Positions 1-8,808 are shown, counted from the stretch's first letter. The stretch is 64,000 bases of DNA from Pseudomonas farsensis (GCF_014268805.2 NZ_JABWRF020000002.1:750001-814000), one strand, 5' to 3'. The notes: a model not told the origin generated them from the letters alone. Translations and numbers: made by a program.

Positions 1-452
<452 letters not shown>

Positions 453-585
453 TATAACACCCAAGCAATTTGCGCGTAAGCCGAATTGTGGTGGTGAAGA
501 CGCATGAACCGAAAGTTCGCGGCACACACAAATCACATATCCGAATTCGCTGGGCTGTTCATCTGAACGGACTGGCTACCGAATT
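453..585 (+). other. 23S-5S internal transcribed spacer
   Basis: A spacer of about 130 bases separates 23S and 5S. I see no tRNA in it. It should be transcribed as part of the rrn operon and removed during rRNA maturation. Confidence 0.7.
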
Positions 586-703
586 TCTTGACGACCATAG
601 AGCATTGGAACCACCTGATCCCATCCCGAACTCAGTAGTGAAACGATGCATCGCCGATGGTAGTGTGGGGTTTCCCCATGTGAGAGTAGGTCATCGTCAA
701 GAT
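586..703 (+). rRNA. 5S ribosomal RNA, copy 1
   Basis: The sequence has the typical Pseudomonas 5S core: GACGACCATAGAGCATTGG at the 5' side, CCCATCCCGAACTCAG in the middle, and a 3' strand GTCATCGTCAAG that closes helix I with the 5' end. Ends are approximate. It carries T at 636 where the second copy has C. A hairpin terminator follows at 713-746. Confidence 0.95.
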
Positions 704-712
704 TCATTTCGC

Positions 713-746
713 AAAACCCCTATCTGCGCATGCAGGTAGGGGTTTT
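713..746 (+). terminator. Hairpin after 5S copy 1
   Basis: AAAACCCCTA at the left pairs with TAGGGGTTTT at the right, extended inward by CTGC/GCAG-like pairing. The right arm ends in TTTT. This is a rho-independent-type hairpin between the two 5S genes, so transcription of copy 2 may depend on read-through. Confidence 0.8.
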
Positions 747-810
747 GTCTTTAAGTAGAGAGTACAGAAATTCGCTGACACGTCCCCTGGACGGTTCAGC
801 ACACAGAATT

Positions 811-928
811 TCTTGACGACCATAGAGCATTGGAACCACCTGATCCCATCCCGAACTCAGCAGTGAAACGATGCATCGCCGATGGTAGTGTGGGGTTTCC
901 CCATGTGAGAGTAGGTCATCGTCAAGAT
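811..928 (+). rRNA. 5S ribosomal RNA, copy 2
   Basis: This repeats 586-703 exactly 225 bases downstream; the only difference I see is C at 861 in place of T at 636. The conserved region starts a few bases earlier, at GAATTTCTTGACG. Tandem extra 5S genes at the end of one rrn operon are known in Pseudomonas. Confidence 0.93.
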
Positions 929-937
929 TCAATTCCG

Positions 938-971
938 AAGCCCCTGATCGCATTGCGGTCGGGGGCTTTGT
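938..971 (+). terminator. Hairpin after 5S copy 2
   Basis: AAGCCCC at 938-944 pairs with GGGGCTT at 962-968, with a partly paired TGATCGCATTGCGGTCG between the arms and a T-containing tail. It ends the rrn operon and faces the terminator of the convergent minus-strand operon at 1001-1026. Confidence 0.8.
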
Positions 972-1000
972 CTTTGTGGGCCTGGAATAGTCCGGGCACA

Positions 1001-1026
1001 AAAAAGCCGCCCCAGTGGGGCGGCCC
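1001..1026 (-). terminator. Terminator of the pvf-like operon
   Basis: GCCGCCCC-AGT-GGGGCGGC forms a perfect 8-bp stem at 1006-1024. On the minus strand it is followed by a run of six T. It lies 12 bases beyond the stop codon of the SRPBCC gene, so it ends the minus-strand operon. Confidence 0.88.
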
Positions 1027-1037
1027 TGTTGCCGGTG

Positions 1038-1505
1038 TTAGCCCAGCAGGTTCTTCACATTGCCCATCGCCCCATCGGCAAACGCCTGCAGGAACGCCTG
1101 GAAACCAGGTAGCGCTTCTGACCCGCCTTCCCAAGGCTCGGCTTGGATGGTCCAGGTAGCGCGGCTACGTTGCCCATCAATGGCCACCACCTCCATGGCC
1201 GCCCACAGGTTGCCGATGTTCAGGCTGGTGTAGATCAGGCTCCAGGTCATGTTCATTGCCTGGTCATCACGTGAGTTGAGCTGTTCGATCACCACGTTGC
1301 CATCCTTGAACAGTTTCTTGCGCACCGAGCGCACACCGTTGCCGGTCATCTCGATGTGGGCCAGCGCCGGAATGAACACCGGGAAACCGGCAAAGTTACC
1401 GACGATGTTCCACACACTGGCCGCAGGTGCTGCGATCTCGACGGTGGAAACCACCAGGCAGCCTTCAGGGTTGCGGATCAGGGTATCGGGCTTGAGTGCT
1501 TGCAT
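1038..1505 (-). CDS. pvfD: SRPBCC / polyketide cyclase-like protein (PvfD/MgoD-like)
   Basis: A 155-residue protein with the SRPBCC (START-like) fold pattern: an early strand-helix segment (VEIAAPAASVWNIVGNFAGF), a central beta-sheet region, and a long C-terminal helix (LQAFADGAMGNVKNLL) that usually closes the ligand pocket. It has no signal peptide and is probably cytosolic. The start has a good ribosome site (AAGGAG). It is the last gene of the four-gene operon, 29 bases after the NRPS gene. In the known mgo and pvf operons the fourth gene is also a polyketide cyclase-like protein, which is the basis for the name. Its exact role is not clear; binding or cyclising the NRPS-derived aldehyde product is an inference. 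Confidence 0.8.
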   Translation of the reverse strand: MQALKPDTLIRNPEGCLVVSTVEIAAPAASVWNIVGNFAGFPVFIPALAHIEMTGNGVRSVRKKLFKDGNVVIEQLNSRDDQAMNMTWSLIYTSLNIGNLWAAMEVVAIDGQRSRATWTIQAEPWEGGSEALPGFQAFLQAFADGAMGNVKNLLG

Positions 1506-1534
1506 GTTGTGTTGCTCCTTATGGGTAAAAACGG

Positions 1535-4500
1535 TCAGATAAAGCCGATGTCGGCCAGATAACGGCAGCCACGGCGTAGCAGTTCCGGGCTCTTGCTGGG
1601 GTAATGGCTGCCCATGCGCTGTACACCGGCACGGGCGTTGTCATGGGCGATACCGGCGATGTCGCCGATGTCCTCTTCGAAACCGTCCAGATAGAAGCCC
1701 AGGACGTCATACAGCGCGTTGTCACGGTCGACCCGGCGCAGTTGCTGCTGCCATTGCTCGACACTCACCAACTCAAAGGCATGGCCCTGTTCGCGGAACG
1801 ACGCGAGGTACTCGCGCCAGCGCAGCGGTTCGGGGTTGTGCAGGTTGAACACGCATTGCCCGGGCTGATGGCGGCTGGCGTGGAAGGCGATAAAGCGGGA
1901 GAGGAAGTCCACCGGCATGAGGTCAAAGTCGATCTCAAGCCCCGGCACCTGCCCCAATTGCAGCGACCCCTTGAGCATCAGCATCAAGCGGTTGCGCTGC
2001 GGCTGGCAGGCACCGGTGCGGCTGTCGAAGGTGATGTTGCCGGGGCGGAACAGGTTGACCCACACCCCTTGCTCGCGTGCCCGTTGCAGGATGCGCTCGC
2101 CTACCCATTTGCTCAGGTTGTAGCCATTACGGATGTAGATCGGCGGGGTGCTCGCTGGGTCGTCCTCAAGCACCCGCCCAGCGGCATCCACCGCGCTGCA
2201 AGCGGACAACGTCGAGATGAAGTTGAAGATCTTCTTGCGCCGCCCCTCGCACAGCCGCAGGCACTCGAACAGCGGCTCGACGTTGTCGGCAGCCAGCACC
2301 TGATAGTCGAGCACATGGTTCACCTGCGCTGCGTTGTGCAGCAGTGCGCCGTAATGGCTGTCCAGGTAGTCGTAGACCCCCGGCTCAAGGCCCAGCAGCG
2401 GCTTGCGCAGGTCGGCGTCGAATACCCGCACACGGTCCATGTCCAGCGCCACATGGTTCTCGGCCAGCGCCTGGGCAAAACGCTGTGCAGCGGTCATTCC
2501 AGCGCTGCTGCGCACCAGGCAAGCCACCTCGGTGGCGCCCCATCCCAGCAGCGCCTCCACCAGATGCACGCCCAGGAAGCTGTTGGCCCCCGTGACGATC
2601 ACCTTGTGCACATCGCCCATGTGCTCTACAGAACGCACCTGCAGGCCCAGCTCGCGGTTGGCGTCCTGTTCCAGGCGCGCCAGCCCCTCGTGTTGCGGCT
2701 CATCAACGCCATCGAGCAGCGCGCCCAGGCGTTGCAGGGTCGGCAGTTCGATAAACCGGTTGATCGCCACGCCCTGGCCGAATCGCTCGCGCACCTCCAG
2801 CAACAACCGCGACAACAGGATCGAATGCCCACCCAGGTTGAAGAAGCTGTCGTCGGTCGAAATATCGGCCTCGGGCAGCTCCAGCAGCTCGCTCCACAAG
2901 CTGCGCAGGCTCTGCTCGGTGCTGGTCGCCGGTTGCAGGCGCTGGCTGCTTGGCAAGGCCAGCGGCTGGCGCAACAACGCCTGGCGGTCGACCTTGCCAT
3001 TGGCGGTGGCCGGCATACGCTCCAGCACTTGGTAGAACGCCGGGCGCATGTAGTCGGGCAGGACACGTTCGGCATGCTCGCGCAGGTGCTGCCCGGCATC
3101 CTCAACACGCGGCCCCGTCACGAACGCCAGCACACGCCGCTGAGGGTCGATTACCACGGCCACCTGCGCAAACAGGCCGCTGCTGCGCAGGCTGTGCTCG
3201 ATCTCCTCAGGCTCGACCCGAAAGCCGCGAATCTTCACCTGGTTGTCACGCCGCCCACACAGCTCGATACCCTGCGCCGTCCACTTGCCGATATCGCCGC
3301 TGCGATAGGCACGCAAGGTGCGCCCCTCGGGCAGCGCAAGTTCGACGAAGCGCTCGGCAGTCAGCGCGGGGTTGTTCAAGTAACCCACCCCGACACCCGG
3401 CCCGCTCAGATACAGCTCACCAGGGGTTTGCTCAGGCACCGGCCGCAGTTGCTCATCCAGGATCAGCACCTGGCTGTTGGCAATCGGCACCCCCAGGTTG
3501 CGATTGCTGTCACCGGCGCTCAACACCCGCGTGGTGGCCAGCACTGTGGTCTCGGTCGGGCCGTAGATGTTGTGCAGGTGGCACTGCGCTCCCAGCCGTG
3601 CAATGACCTCGGGCTCACAAACATCGCCCCCGGTGATCAGGTGCTGCAAGCCCAGATGCACCTCGCGCGGCAGGATGCTCAGCAGTGCAGGGGGCAGAAA
3701 CGCATGGCTGACCTCGCGGCTGTGGATAAGCTCGACCAGTTGCTGCGGATCGCGCCGCTGATCCTCGCTCGGCAGTACCAATGTGGCGCCGCAGGCGAAG
3801 GTTGGCAGAATATCCAGCAGCGAGGCATCGAAGCCGATGGTCGAGAACTGCAACACCCGGCTGTGTTGATCCAGCGCCACATGCTCGCGATACCAGGCAA
3901 CGAAGTGCGCCAGGTTGCGCTGGCTCAGCAGCACCCCCTTGGGCGTGCCCGTGGTGCCTGAGGTGTAGATCGCCACGCAGGGCTGCTCAGGGGCCGTCTG
4001 GCGCAGGGCCAGGCTAGGCAGAGCCGAATCATCGGCCAGGGCGATGTCGCGTACATCCACGCCCACAAGGCCGTCAAGCACCCTGCCGTCATGCAGCAGC
4101 ACGCAGGCGCCGGCATCTTCGACAATGCGCTGCAGGCGCTCGGCGGGCGTGGCCGGGTCGAGCGGCAGGTAGATGGCCGCGCAACCCAGAATGGCCAGCA
4201 GGCTTGCATACAGCGCAGGCGACTTGCCCAGGCACACGGCGACCACCGGCGGCTGGGCGCCGCCTGCCGGCAACAGTGGCAACAGCGCGCGCTGAATACC
4301 GACCACACGTGCGTGCAGTTTTCGATAAGGCTCGCCCTCAACGGCGGGGAGCCCGGCGTGTCGGCGCAAGCTCTGCTCAAGCAGCCCGATCAACGGCTGC
4401 TCGGCCTGCTCCAGCAGGTCTGCGCGCAAGGTGCGATTGAACGGGTGCCGGTAAGCCAGCGCTTCAAGCCAATCCAGGCTGTGCTCGCGCTCATGCACGC

Positions 4501-4954
4501 CGGTACTGACTGCCTGCGCTTGCTGCAGGTGTAGCGGGTTGCGGGCGAACTGGTTGACCTGCATGGCCAGCAGGTCGCCCAGCGCCTGCACGGCGTCTGC
4601 ACGCAGTTGCTGGCCATTGCCCGATTGCGGTGATGGCACGGCTTGGCGTTCGATCAGCCGCTGGGCGGTGGCGCTGCCGCACCAGCACAGGATTTCCAGC
4701 CGTGGCAGGGTTTCGGCAAAGCTTGCACCTAGGCGCAGGCGCAGCAGCGGGGCGTTGCCCAGCGTCTGCCAGTCGCCGCTGGCCAGGGCCAGGCTGCCGT
4801 CTTCCAGCACCAGGTCAGGGGCGTTGGCCAGTTGTCGGCGCAAGGCGTCGGCGCTGGCTGCGGTGGCGGCGCCATGGCCCTGTTCGTCCAGCTGGCAGGC
4901 CAGGGCGAGCAGGGCGGGGCTGGTGCCCACCAGGAGTATCTCGAGGCGTCTCAT
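1535..4954 (-). CDS. pvfC: NRPS: adenylation - carrier protein - thioester reductase (PvfC/MgoA-like)
   Basis: A 1139-residue single-module synthetase. Residues 1-200 form an N-terminal region I cannot assign; it has no HHxxxDG motif, so there is no recognisable condensation domain. The adenylation domain covers about 205-660: ATP loop YTSGTTGTPKG at 330-340, substrate-binding Asp near 376, YGPTE at 464-468, NGKVDR at 652-657. The carrier domain has FFNLGGHSI with Ser711 as the pantetheine site. The reductase (about 784-1139) has the NADPH motif VTGANSFLG at 787-795 and catalytic Tyr945/Lys949 in GYNLSKW. It should load an amino acid and release it reductively as an aldehyde. I chose the ATG at 4954 because GAGGA precedes it; an in-frame upstream extension would overlap the AurF gene heavily. 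The architecture and operon order match pvfC/mgoA. Confidence 0.9.
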   Translation of the reverse strand: MRRLEILLVGTSPALLALACQLDEQGHGAATAASADALRRQLANAPDLVLEDGSLALASGDWQTLGNAPLLRLRLGASFAETLPRLEILCWCGSATAQRLIERQAVPSPQSGNGQQLRADAVQALGDLLAMQVNQFARNPLHLQQAQAVSTGVHEREHSLDWLEALAYRHPFNRTLRADLLEQAEQPLIGLLEQSLRRHAGLPAVEGEPYRKLHARVVGIQRALLPLLPAGGAQPPVVAVCLGKSPALYASLLAILGCAAIYLPLDPATPAERLQRIVEDAGACVLLHDGRVLDGLVGVDVRDIALADDSALPSLALRQTAPEQPCVAIYTSGTTGTPKGVLLSQRNLAHFVAWYREHVALDQHSRVLQFSTIGFDASLLDILPTFACGATLVLPSEDQRRDPQQLVELIHSREVSHAFLPPALLSILPREVHLGLQHLITGGDVCEPEVIARLGAQCHLHNIYGPTETTVLATTRVLSAGDSNRNLGVPIANSQVLILDEQLRPVPEQTPGELYLSGPGVGVGYLNNPALTAERFVELALPEGRTLRAYRSGDIGKWTAQGIELCGRRDNQVKIRGFRVEPEEIEHSLRSSGLFAQVAVVIDPQRRVLAFVTGPRVEDAGQHLREHAERVLPDYMRPAFYQVLERMPATANGKVDRQALLRQPLALPSSQRLQPATSTEQSLRSLWSELLELPEADISTDDSFFNLGGHSILLSRLLLEVRERFGQGVAINRFIELPTLQRLGALLDGVDEPQHEGLARLEQDANRELGLQVRSVEHMGDVHKVIVTGANSFLGVHLVEALLGWGATEVACLVRSSAGMTAAQRFAQALAENHVALDMDRVRVFDADLRKPLLGLEPGVYDYLDSHYGALLHNAAQVNHVLDYQVLAADNVEPLFECLRLCEGRRKKIFNFISTLSACSAVDAAGRVLEDDPASTPPIYIRNGYNLSKWVGERILQRAREQGVWVNLFRPGNITFDSRTGACQPQRNRLMLMLKGSLQLGQVPGLEIDFDLMPVDFLSRFIAFHASRHQPGQCVFNLHNPEPLRWREYLASFREQGHAFELVSVEQWQQQLRRVDRDNALYDVLGFYLDGFEEDIGDIAGIAHDNARAGVQRMGSHYPSKSPELLRRGCRYLADIGFI

Positions 4955-4964
4955 GATGTGTTCC

Positions 4965-5894
4965 TCAGGGCAGGTAGTCGCGCAACGCGTCCTGCACGCA
5001 GGCAGACTCAAGCAGCGAGCTGCTGCGCATGAAGCGCAGGATGTTGCCCAGCAGCGGGTGCTGGTGGTTGATCGGGAAGGCCAGCGCGCACACCTCATCA
5101 CGCAACGCCTGGCGTACCGCCTCGCTCACCGGCAACGCGGCGATCAAGGCAAGGTCGAAGGCCTGCTGGATGTCGTTGGTCAGGTACTGGCGCAGGAATA
5201 CCGGCAGCACCTCGGCGAGCGCTCGCCGGTCTGCCTCGCAGGCGCTGTGCCAGTAGATGCGCGTCAGGCGTGCCCAGAACGTCGAATGCCGGCCTTCATC
5301 GAGCAGGTGGTCAGCCATAAGGCCCTTCACCGAAGGCTTGACCGAGTCGTCGCGGGCAAACGCCGCGACATCGTCGGTCAGGGTGCTCTCGGCGATGCCC
5401 ACGCAGATCAGCTCCATGGCATCGCGCAGCGCCTGGGGCACCTGCGCCAGCGCCGCGGGGATGGCCCGGCTCAGCTCGATCTCCTGCGGCAGGGCAATCG
5501 GCTCGACACCGGTCAGGGCGATGGTCTGCTGCAGGAAGTCCATCGCCACCAGGGCGTGGTAGTCCTCATCCACGACCACGGTCATGGCGTCATAGCGGCA
5601 AGCAAACGGAAAGCGCACGGCGAAGCGGTCCTTGGCGATGCGCCGGGCGGTGCGGTCGACGATTTCGGTCTCGAAGATCACCACGTCGTTGATGAACTTG
5701 TAGAGGCTCTGCACCAGCACGAAATCGCGCAGTTGCGGGCATTCGCGCTGAAACGTGGCGCCGAGCACCAGCGGCTGGCGGCTCAGCGGGTAGATCAACC
5801 GCTGGTCATCCTCGACCTTGCGCCTGGGCCGCGTGCGGATGGTCGCGCGCGCTTCCCAGGCGTCGGCAAATGAGCGGTAGTCGAGGGCGTTCAT
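4965..5894 (-). CDS. pvfB: AurF-family diiron N-oxygenase (PvfB/MgoC-like)
   Basis: A 309-residue soluble protein related to p-aminobenzoate N-oxygenase AurF. All seven expected diiron ligands can be placed: Glu75, Glu110, His113 (DEDYH), Glu169, His196, Glu200 and His203 (DHLLDEGRH). Their spacing equals that of the AurF ligands (35, 3, 56-57, 27, 4, 3 residues). The likely role is oxygenation of an amino-acid nitrogen on the way to a diazeniumdiolate or pyrazine N-oxide signal, as for PvfB/MgoC. The ATG at 5894 overlaps the stop of the upstream gene as ATGA, which indicates translational coupling; an upstream in-frame start is less likely. The stop is 10 bases before the NRPS start. Confidence 0.9.
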   Translation of the reverse strand: MNALDYRSFADAWEARATIRTRPRRKVEDDQRLIYPLSRQPLVLGATFQRECPQLRDFVLVQSLYKFINDVVIFETEIVDRTARRIAKDRFAVRFPFACRYDAMTVVVDEDYHALVAMDFLQQTIALTGVEPIALPQEIELSRAIPAALAQVPQALRDAMELICVGIAESTLTDDVAAFARDDSVKPSVKGLMADHLLDEGRHSTFWARLTRIYWHSACEADRRALAEVLPVFLRQYLTNDIQQAFDLALIAALPVSEAVRQALRDEVCALAFPINHQHPLLGNILRFMRSSSLLESACVQDALRDYLP

Positions 5895-6679
5895 GCGCTG
5901 GCCCCGGCGACCGAGGCCTGCAACGAAGCGCGCAGGCTGTCCCACAGCGCCATGCGGCTGTCCACTGCGGCAATGGCGGCCACATAGACCTCCTCTTCGC
6001 GGACCGGGTCATGGTTTACCAGGCGCGCCAGCAACTGCTCGGCGGCCGGGCCGTGGTCTTCGGAGTCCACCTCGATGTGGCGTTGCAGGTAGTAACGGAA
6101 GATCGGCGCCTGCTCGATGCCGATGCCCCACTCGTCGAGAATTTGCTGGAACATGGTCGGGATGACGCTTTCGCGCCCATGCAGGAAGGCCGCTGCGACG
6201 CGATGCGCCGGGGCATGCAGGGCAACTTCAAGGGTGTCGCACACGAAGCGCTGCGCCGCCTCGCTGGCCTCGGCGCGAAGCAGGGCCTCGTCATGCGGCA
6301 CACCCTCATGCATCAGGCTGACGAAACGCTCGATGGCCTGGGTGCTGGCACCGACTTCACGCATGGCGTCCTGATACAGTTCGAAATGGCTGTAATGGCC
6401 ATGGCCTGGGCGATCATCGGACTCTTCACCCAGCACGATCTCGTTGATCAGGCGCGCGGCGGCGGGGTCGGTGGGCGGCAGCCACGGCAAGCTGACACAG
6501 GTCAGTTCCCGTTGCAGGCGCTTGGTCAGCGACATGAAGTCCCAGACTGCAAAAACATGGGTTTCCATGAAGGTGCGCAGAATCGGCAGTGTCTTGATTT
6601 CAGAGAACAGCGGGTGCTGCGAAAGTACCAATTTGTTATCGGTCAGTGTGCGCTTCAATGTGCTCATGTTGATATCCAT
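5891..6679 (-). CDS. pvfA: DUF3050 heme-oxygenase-like protein (PvfA/MgoB-like)
   Basis: A 262-residue, mostly helical protein of the DUF3050 family, related to heme-oxygenase-like diiron oxidases. The family core [13 protein letters not shown] is at 41-53 and [11 protein letters not shown] at 59-69. Possible metal ligands are in INEIVLGEE (78-86), His98, Glu170 in GRESVIP, and the [10 protein letters not shown] segment at 200-209; this assignment is by pattern only. It is the first gene of the operon, as mgoB/pvfA is. The start could also be the ATG at 6667 (residue 5); neither start has a strong ribosome site. A role in N-oxidation or N-N bond formation alongside the AurF protein is inferred. 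Confidence 0.85.
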   Translation of the reverse strand: MDINMSTLKRTLTDNKLVLSQHPLFSEIKTLPILRTFMETHVFAVWDFMSLTKRLQRELTCVSLPWLPPTDPAAARLINEIVLGEESDDRPGHGHYSHFELYQDAMREVGASTQAIERFVSLMHEGVPHDEALLRAEASEAAQRFVCDTLEVALHAPAHRVAAAFLHGRESVIPTMFQQILDEWGIGIEQAPIFRYYLQRHIEVDSEDHGPAAEQLLARLVNHDPVREEEVYVAAIAAVDSRMALWDSLRASLQASVAGASA

Positions 6680-7253
6680 CGTGGCTAAGTTATTGGTGCG
6701 TTAATGCCACGCGCAGCCGTCGGTTGCCGATATTCAGGCGAGCGGGTACGTCGATTGAATATCGATGCCGAACACTGTGCATGGGCCGTACAGCGCGGTG
6801 CAGGCTACGGTTCACAGGGAGGCCGTGCCGCGGTAGCTGGCGATATAAAAACTAGAGCAAGTGCAAAAGAAGTTGCAATTGTTTTTTTTATTTATTTGAA
6901 GAGGGCACTTTATTGTGGTTGATGAAGTGCAAATCAAAACAACGTCGTTGTTTTAATTGGGCAGCCGCTGTCCCTTCCGATAATTAACAATCAGAAAAAA
7001 ATAGACAGTGAATGCCTCATATAGAGCACTGGTGAACAATAAGTAGAAAGTTTGGCTATTAGGGGGGCGTCTGATCGGCTGGCGGTCCTTGCCCCGGTGG
7101 CAGGCTCCTTCTGCTAGTGGGTGGGTGGCAGGCGGCCGGGCCCGCTACTGATGATCAGCGGCCGCTGCGCAGGTAGAGTGTGCTGAAAATGCGGGCACTG
7201 CCATGGCTGGCAGCACCAGTGGCTCAGCGCCAGGCTGCCGGCAAAAGGCCGGG
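6680..7253. promoter_or_regulatory. AT-rich intergenic region upstream of the pvf-like operon
   Basis: About 570 bases without a credible gene. The part 6845-7050 is much richer in A and T than the surroundings and should carry the promoter of the minus-strand operon. It contains the 19-bp palindrome described separately at 6936-6954. I could not place a convincing -35/-10 pair. The thioesterase gene ends at 7254, so the region also receives transcripts from upstream unless they terminate. Confidence 0.55.
6936..6954. promoter_or_regulatory. Palindrome, candidate operator
   Basis: AAAACAACGTCGTTGTTTT has perfect 9-bp arms around one central base. It lies about 260 bases upstream of the pvfA-like start in the AT-rich region. 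It could be a regulator binding site; no T-tract after a GC-rich stem suggests it is not a classic terminator. Confidence 0.45.
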
Positions 7254-7817
7254 TTAGAGGCTGAGCAAGCCGAGGTGGGTGTTGAAGATCCGCACGATAC
7301 GCTCGCTGAATACCGGGTCGTCGGCCCCACTTGCGGCCAGCTCGATCAGCTCCAGGCCGCGGCCGGCCAGCGGATTCCAGCCGAGCATGGTCGCCAGCGC
7401 GCCGGGTGGGTAGACCACGGTCATCGGTACTTGGACGGCGGTATCGGGGCGGCTGGCCGCGTTCGGGCTGTCACAACCAGCAACAAACAAATGGCGCGTC
7501 TGGCCTGGCCAGATGCGCTGCGCCAGTTGCGCCAGTGCCAATGCCGCCAACGCGCCCTGGCTTTGGCCGAACAGCGCATGGGGCGTTTCGAGGTAGGGTC
7601 GAAGGCGTTCTGCGAGGGAGCGGGCCAGTTCTGCCGAGGTGGCTTGAAAGGCGCTGGGCGGCAGGTCAACGGCGATCAGTTCGGCAGACTCGCTCAGGGC
7701 TTCGGCCCAGCGGCGATACTGCGCCAGTTGCGCTCGGCTGCAAGCCAGGCAGATGAGGCGGATCCGGATAGGGGGTTCGCTGATCGGTTGGGCTCGGGTC
7801 TGCACGTGCGCTGCCAT
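7254..7817 (-). CDS. Short type II thioesterase-like alpha/beta hydrolase
   Basis: A 187-residue protein resembling external (type II) thioesterases of NRPS/PKS clusters. The nucleophile elbow is FGQSQGAL with Ser86; usual type II enzymes have GHSMG. The N-terminal part (LICLACSRAQLAQYRRWAEAL) corresponds to the usual FPHAGG...YRxWA region but has lost the glycine-rich loop. It is roughly 50 residues shorter than usual members, the acid residue is not obvious, and His near the end (FNTHLGLL) may be the catalytic one. It sits between the pvf-like operon and a GntR regulator, all on the minus strand. Removing misloaded groups from the carrier protein is possible; activity is uncertain because of the degenerate motifs. 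Confidence 0.7.
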   Translation of the reverse strand: MAAHVQTRAQPISEPPIRIRLICLACSRAQLAQYRRWAEALSESAELIAVDLPPSAFQATSAELARSLAERLRPYLETPHALFGQSQGALAALALAQLAQRIWPGQTRHLFVAGCDSPNAASRPDTAVQVPMTVVYPPGALATMLGWNPLAGRGLELIELAASGADDPVFSERIVRIFNTHLGLLSL

Positions 7818-7844
7818 TCCTTGTTACCTGAGCCGTTGGCGGGG

Positions 7845-8537
7845 TCAGGTGGCCGATTGCTTGTCGAGATAATTTCTGATGGCGCGTGCAGCGTTGTTCA
7901 GGTGCGCTTCCAGCAGCTTGACGGCTTCGTCGACCAGCTTGTCGCTGGCGGCATCGACCAGTGCGATGTGGTCATCCTGGGTGAGCTTGCCCAGGCCCAT
8001 GGTCGACAGGTGGAAGCGCAGGAAGCGCTCCTCTTCGTTCAGCTCGATCTCGATCAGGCGCAGCAGCTTGAGGTTCGGCGACTTGCTGTACAGCGCCATG
8101 TGGAACAGGCGGTTGAGGCGGCCGATTTCGGCGTGGCGGGTTTCGCTTTCAAGCTGGCGGATGTAACCCCGGGCCTGAGCGATGTCATCGGCATCGAGCC
8201 GGGGGATCGACTGGCGCAGCGCTTCGGTTTCGAGCAGCACACGCAGGCCGTAGGTATGCACGGCGTCTTCGCCGATCAGTGGGGCAACCACTGCGCCCTT
8301 GTGCAGTTCGACCTGCAGCAACGACTGCGCCTCGAGCTGGCGCAGTGCTTCGCGCACCGGCATGCGGCTGACGCCAAACAGCGTGGCCAGCTCTTGCTGA
8401 CGCACCGCAGTACCGGCAGGCAGGCGACCGTCCAGAATGGCGCTGCGCAAGCGCTCTTCTATAACGCTGCGGGCGAGGTGTGGGGGGACCTGTTCACTGC
8501 CGAGTACGGTGCTCAGCAGTTTGTTTTTTTCAGCCAC
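7845..8537 (-). CDS. GntR-family regulator, FadR/VanR-type with FCD domain
   Basis: A 230-residue repressor-type protein. Residues about 18-85 form the GntR winged helix (RLRSAILDGRLPAGTAVRQQELATLFGVSRMPVREALRQLE written in segments here: LRSAILDGRL, ELATLFGVSR, MPVREALRQL). The C-terminal part is an all-helical FCD ligand domain with likely metal/ligand residues in LNRLFHMALY. A perfect GntR/FCD-type operator, ATTGGATCCAAT, lies at 8556-8567 just upstream, which points to autoregulation. The thioesterase-like gene follows 27 bases downstream and may be co-transcribed. The effector cannot be told from sequence. Confidence 0.88.
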   Translation of the reverse strand: MAEKNKLLSTVLGSEQVPPHLARSVIEERLRSAILDGRLPAGTAVRQQELATLFGVSRMPVREALRQLEAQSLLQVELHKGAVVAPLIGEDAVHTYGLRVLLETEALRQSIPRLDADDIAQARGYIRQLESETRHAEIGRLNRLFHMALYSKSPNLKLLRLIEIELNEEERFLRFHLSTMGLGKLTQDDHIALVDAASDKLVDEAVKLLEAHLNNAARAIRNYLDKQSAT

Positions 8538-8555
8538 GCGCGTCGTCTCGCAAGG

Positions 8556-8567
8556 ATTGGATCCAAT
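8556..8567. promoter_or_regulatory. GntR/FCD operator ATTGGATCCAAT
   Basis: A perfect 12-bp palindrome that fits the TTGNATNCAA-like operators of FCD-type GntR proteins, and equals the form known for VanR-like regulators. It is 19-30 bases upstream of the regulator start at 8537, so binding would block its own promoter. Confidence 0.75.
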
Positions 8568-8808
8568 AACACTAGAGAGAGAAGGGGTGGCTTGTCAAAT
8601 GGCATCATCTAACGCCCGATAATGCCGGTTTTGCAAACACGGCTATCGTGAATGAAGACGCCCGTGTTGGGAAGCGCCAGCGCATGCTGACCCCTTGCAT
8701 GAAGCGGGTTTGCCGACAGCTGGCAGTATGATTGCATTGTGCCGTTGTCTTTTCTCACGCCAGCTTGCAACATCGCAGGCCTTCGACGGATCTGAACGGG
8801 TTTTCGCA

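Noticed and set aside
470..1159. Small open frames across the 5S rRNA region
   Set aside because: They lie in rRNA genes and terminators.
1604..3961. 785-residue plus-strand open frame opposite the NRPS gene
   Set aside because: Shadow of a GC-rich coding gene; the minus-strand frame has all adenylation, carrier and reductase motifs.
6704..6922. 72-residue plus-strand open frame in the pvf upstream region
   Set aside because: No ribosome site, no family pattern, and it runs into an AT-rich control region.
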